DNA of 5,796 nt from an uncultured Bacilli bacterium (GTDB taxonomy: Bacteria; Bacillota_I; Bacilli_A; RF39; UBA660). The stretch is taken from contig CAKOSD010000077.1 in assembly GCA_934101745.1 (NCBI GenBank), forward strand, positions 1-5,796, read 5' to 3'. Position numbers and translations under genes: made by a program. Positions 5,726 to 5,796 of the stretch are shown here, piece after piece. Within the stretch, counting starts at the first letter, position 1, and every line of letters starts with the position of its first letter. The notes beneath the pieces were generated by a model that saw only the letters and a program-made list of their open reading frames with translations, did not search any database and was not told where the DNA came from.

Positions 5726-5796
5726 TGAAGAAAAACATTAGTAAAATCGGCTTAATTTTTATGGGGGTTTTAATGCTTAGTGGTTGTTCTCTACCC
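5725..5796 (+). CDS. Lipoprotein, N-terminal part only
   Basis: The 24 codons in the window encode a lipoprotein signal peptide: a basic start (MKKN, Lys7), a hydrophobic core (about residues 8-18) and the lipobox LSGC at 18-21, with Cys21 as the predicted lipidated residue after signal peptidase II cleavage. The mature protein begins C-S-L-P and then leaves the window, so its function is unknown. The start overlaps the previous stop by one base (TAATG) with AGGTG seven bases upstream, so translation is probably coupled to the membrane-protein gene. Confidence 0.85.
   Translation, partial: MKKNISKIGLIFMGVLMLSGCSLP

Overview
The window comes from a very AT-rich bacterium, most plausibly an uncultured low-GC Gram-positive lineage (Bacillota or its Mycoplasmatota relatives). 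The grounds are strong AGGA-type ribosome binding sites, sigma-A style promoters, a YtxH-family protein and a lipobox lipoprotein. Tryptophan is read as TGG throughout, and no TGA falls inside any gene, so the standard bacterial code fits better than the Mycoplasma code. No rRNA, tRNA, CRISPR array, transposase or phage structural gene was recognised.

Left block, minus strand (1-2300): a two-gene operon. The first gene encodes a compact zinc exopeptidase-like protein of the M20/M28/M42 type. The second encodes a long protein of about 25-residue helical repeats that runs off the left edge. The two overlap by ATGA and are probably translationally coupled. This block is visibly more AT-rich than the right-hand operon.

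Middle block, minus strand (2220-4036): a gene-poor stretch of about 480 bp contains an imperfect hairpin, one possible 23-codon gene and a clear rho-independent terminator. The terminator belongs to a YtxH-type membrane-anchored helical protein. Upstream lies a calcineurin-like metallophosphoesterase. Its likely start is an internal ATG with a good ribosome binding site, and a 31-codon small ORF with its own promoter overlaps that start.

Right block, plus strand (4187-5796): a tightly packed operon read divergently from the phosphoesterase. It encodes a DUF5662 protein (HD-like His/Asp pattern), a zinc-ribbon multi-pass membrane protein and the start of a lipoprotein. The genes overlap by 32 and 1 bases. 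The promoter is nearly consensus (TTTACA, 17 bp, TGCTATAAT).

Nothing here is a recognisable known defence or mobile system. The two arrangements most worth following up are the peptidase/repeat-protein pair and the DUF5662/zinc-ribbon membrane/lipoprotein operon, the second of which may form a cell-envelope module.
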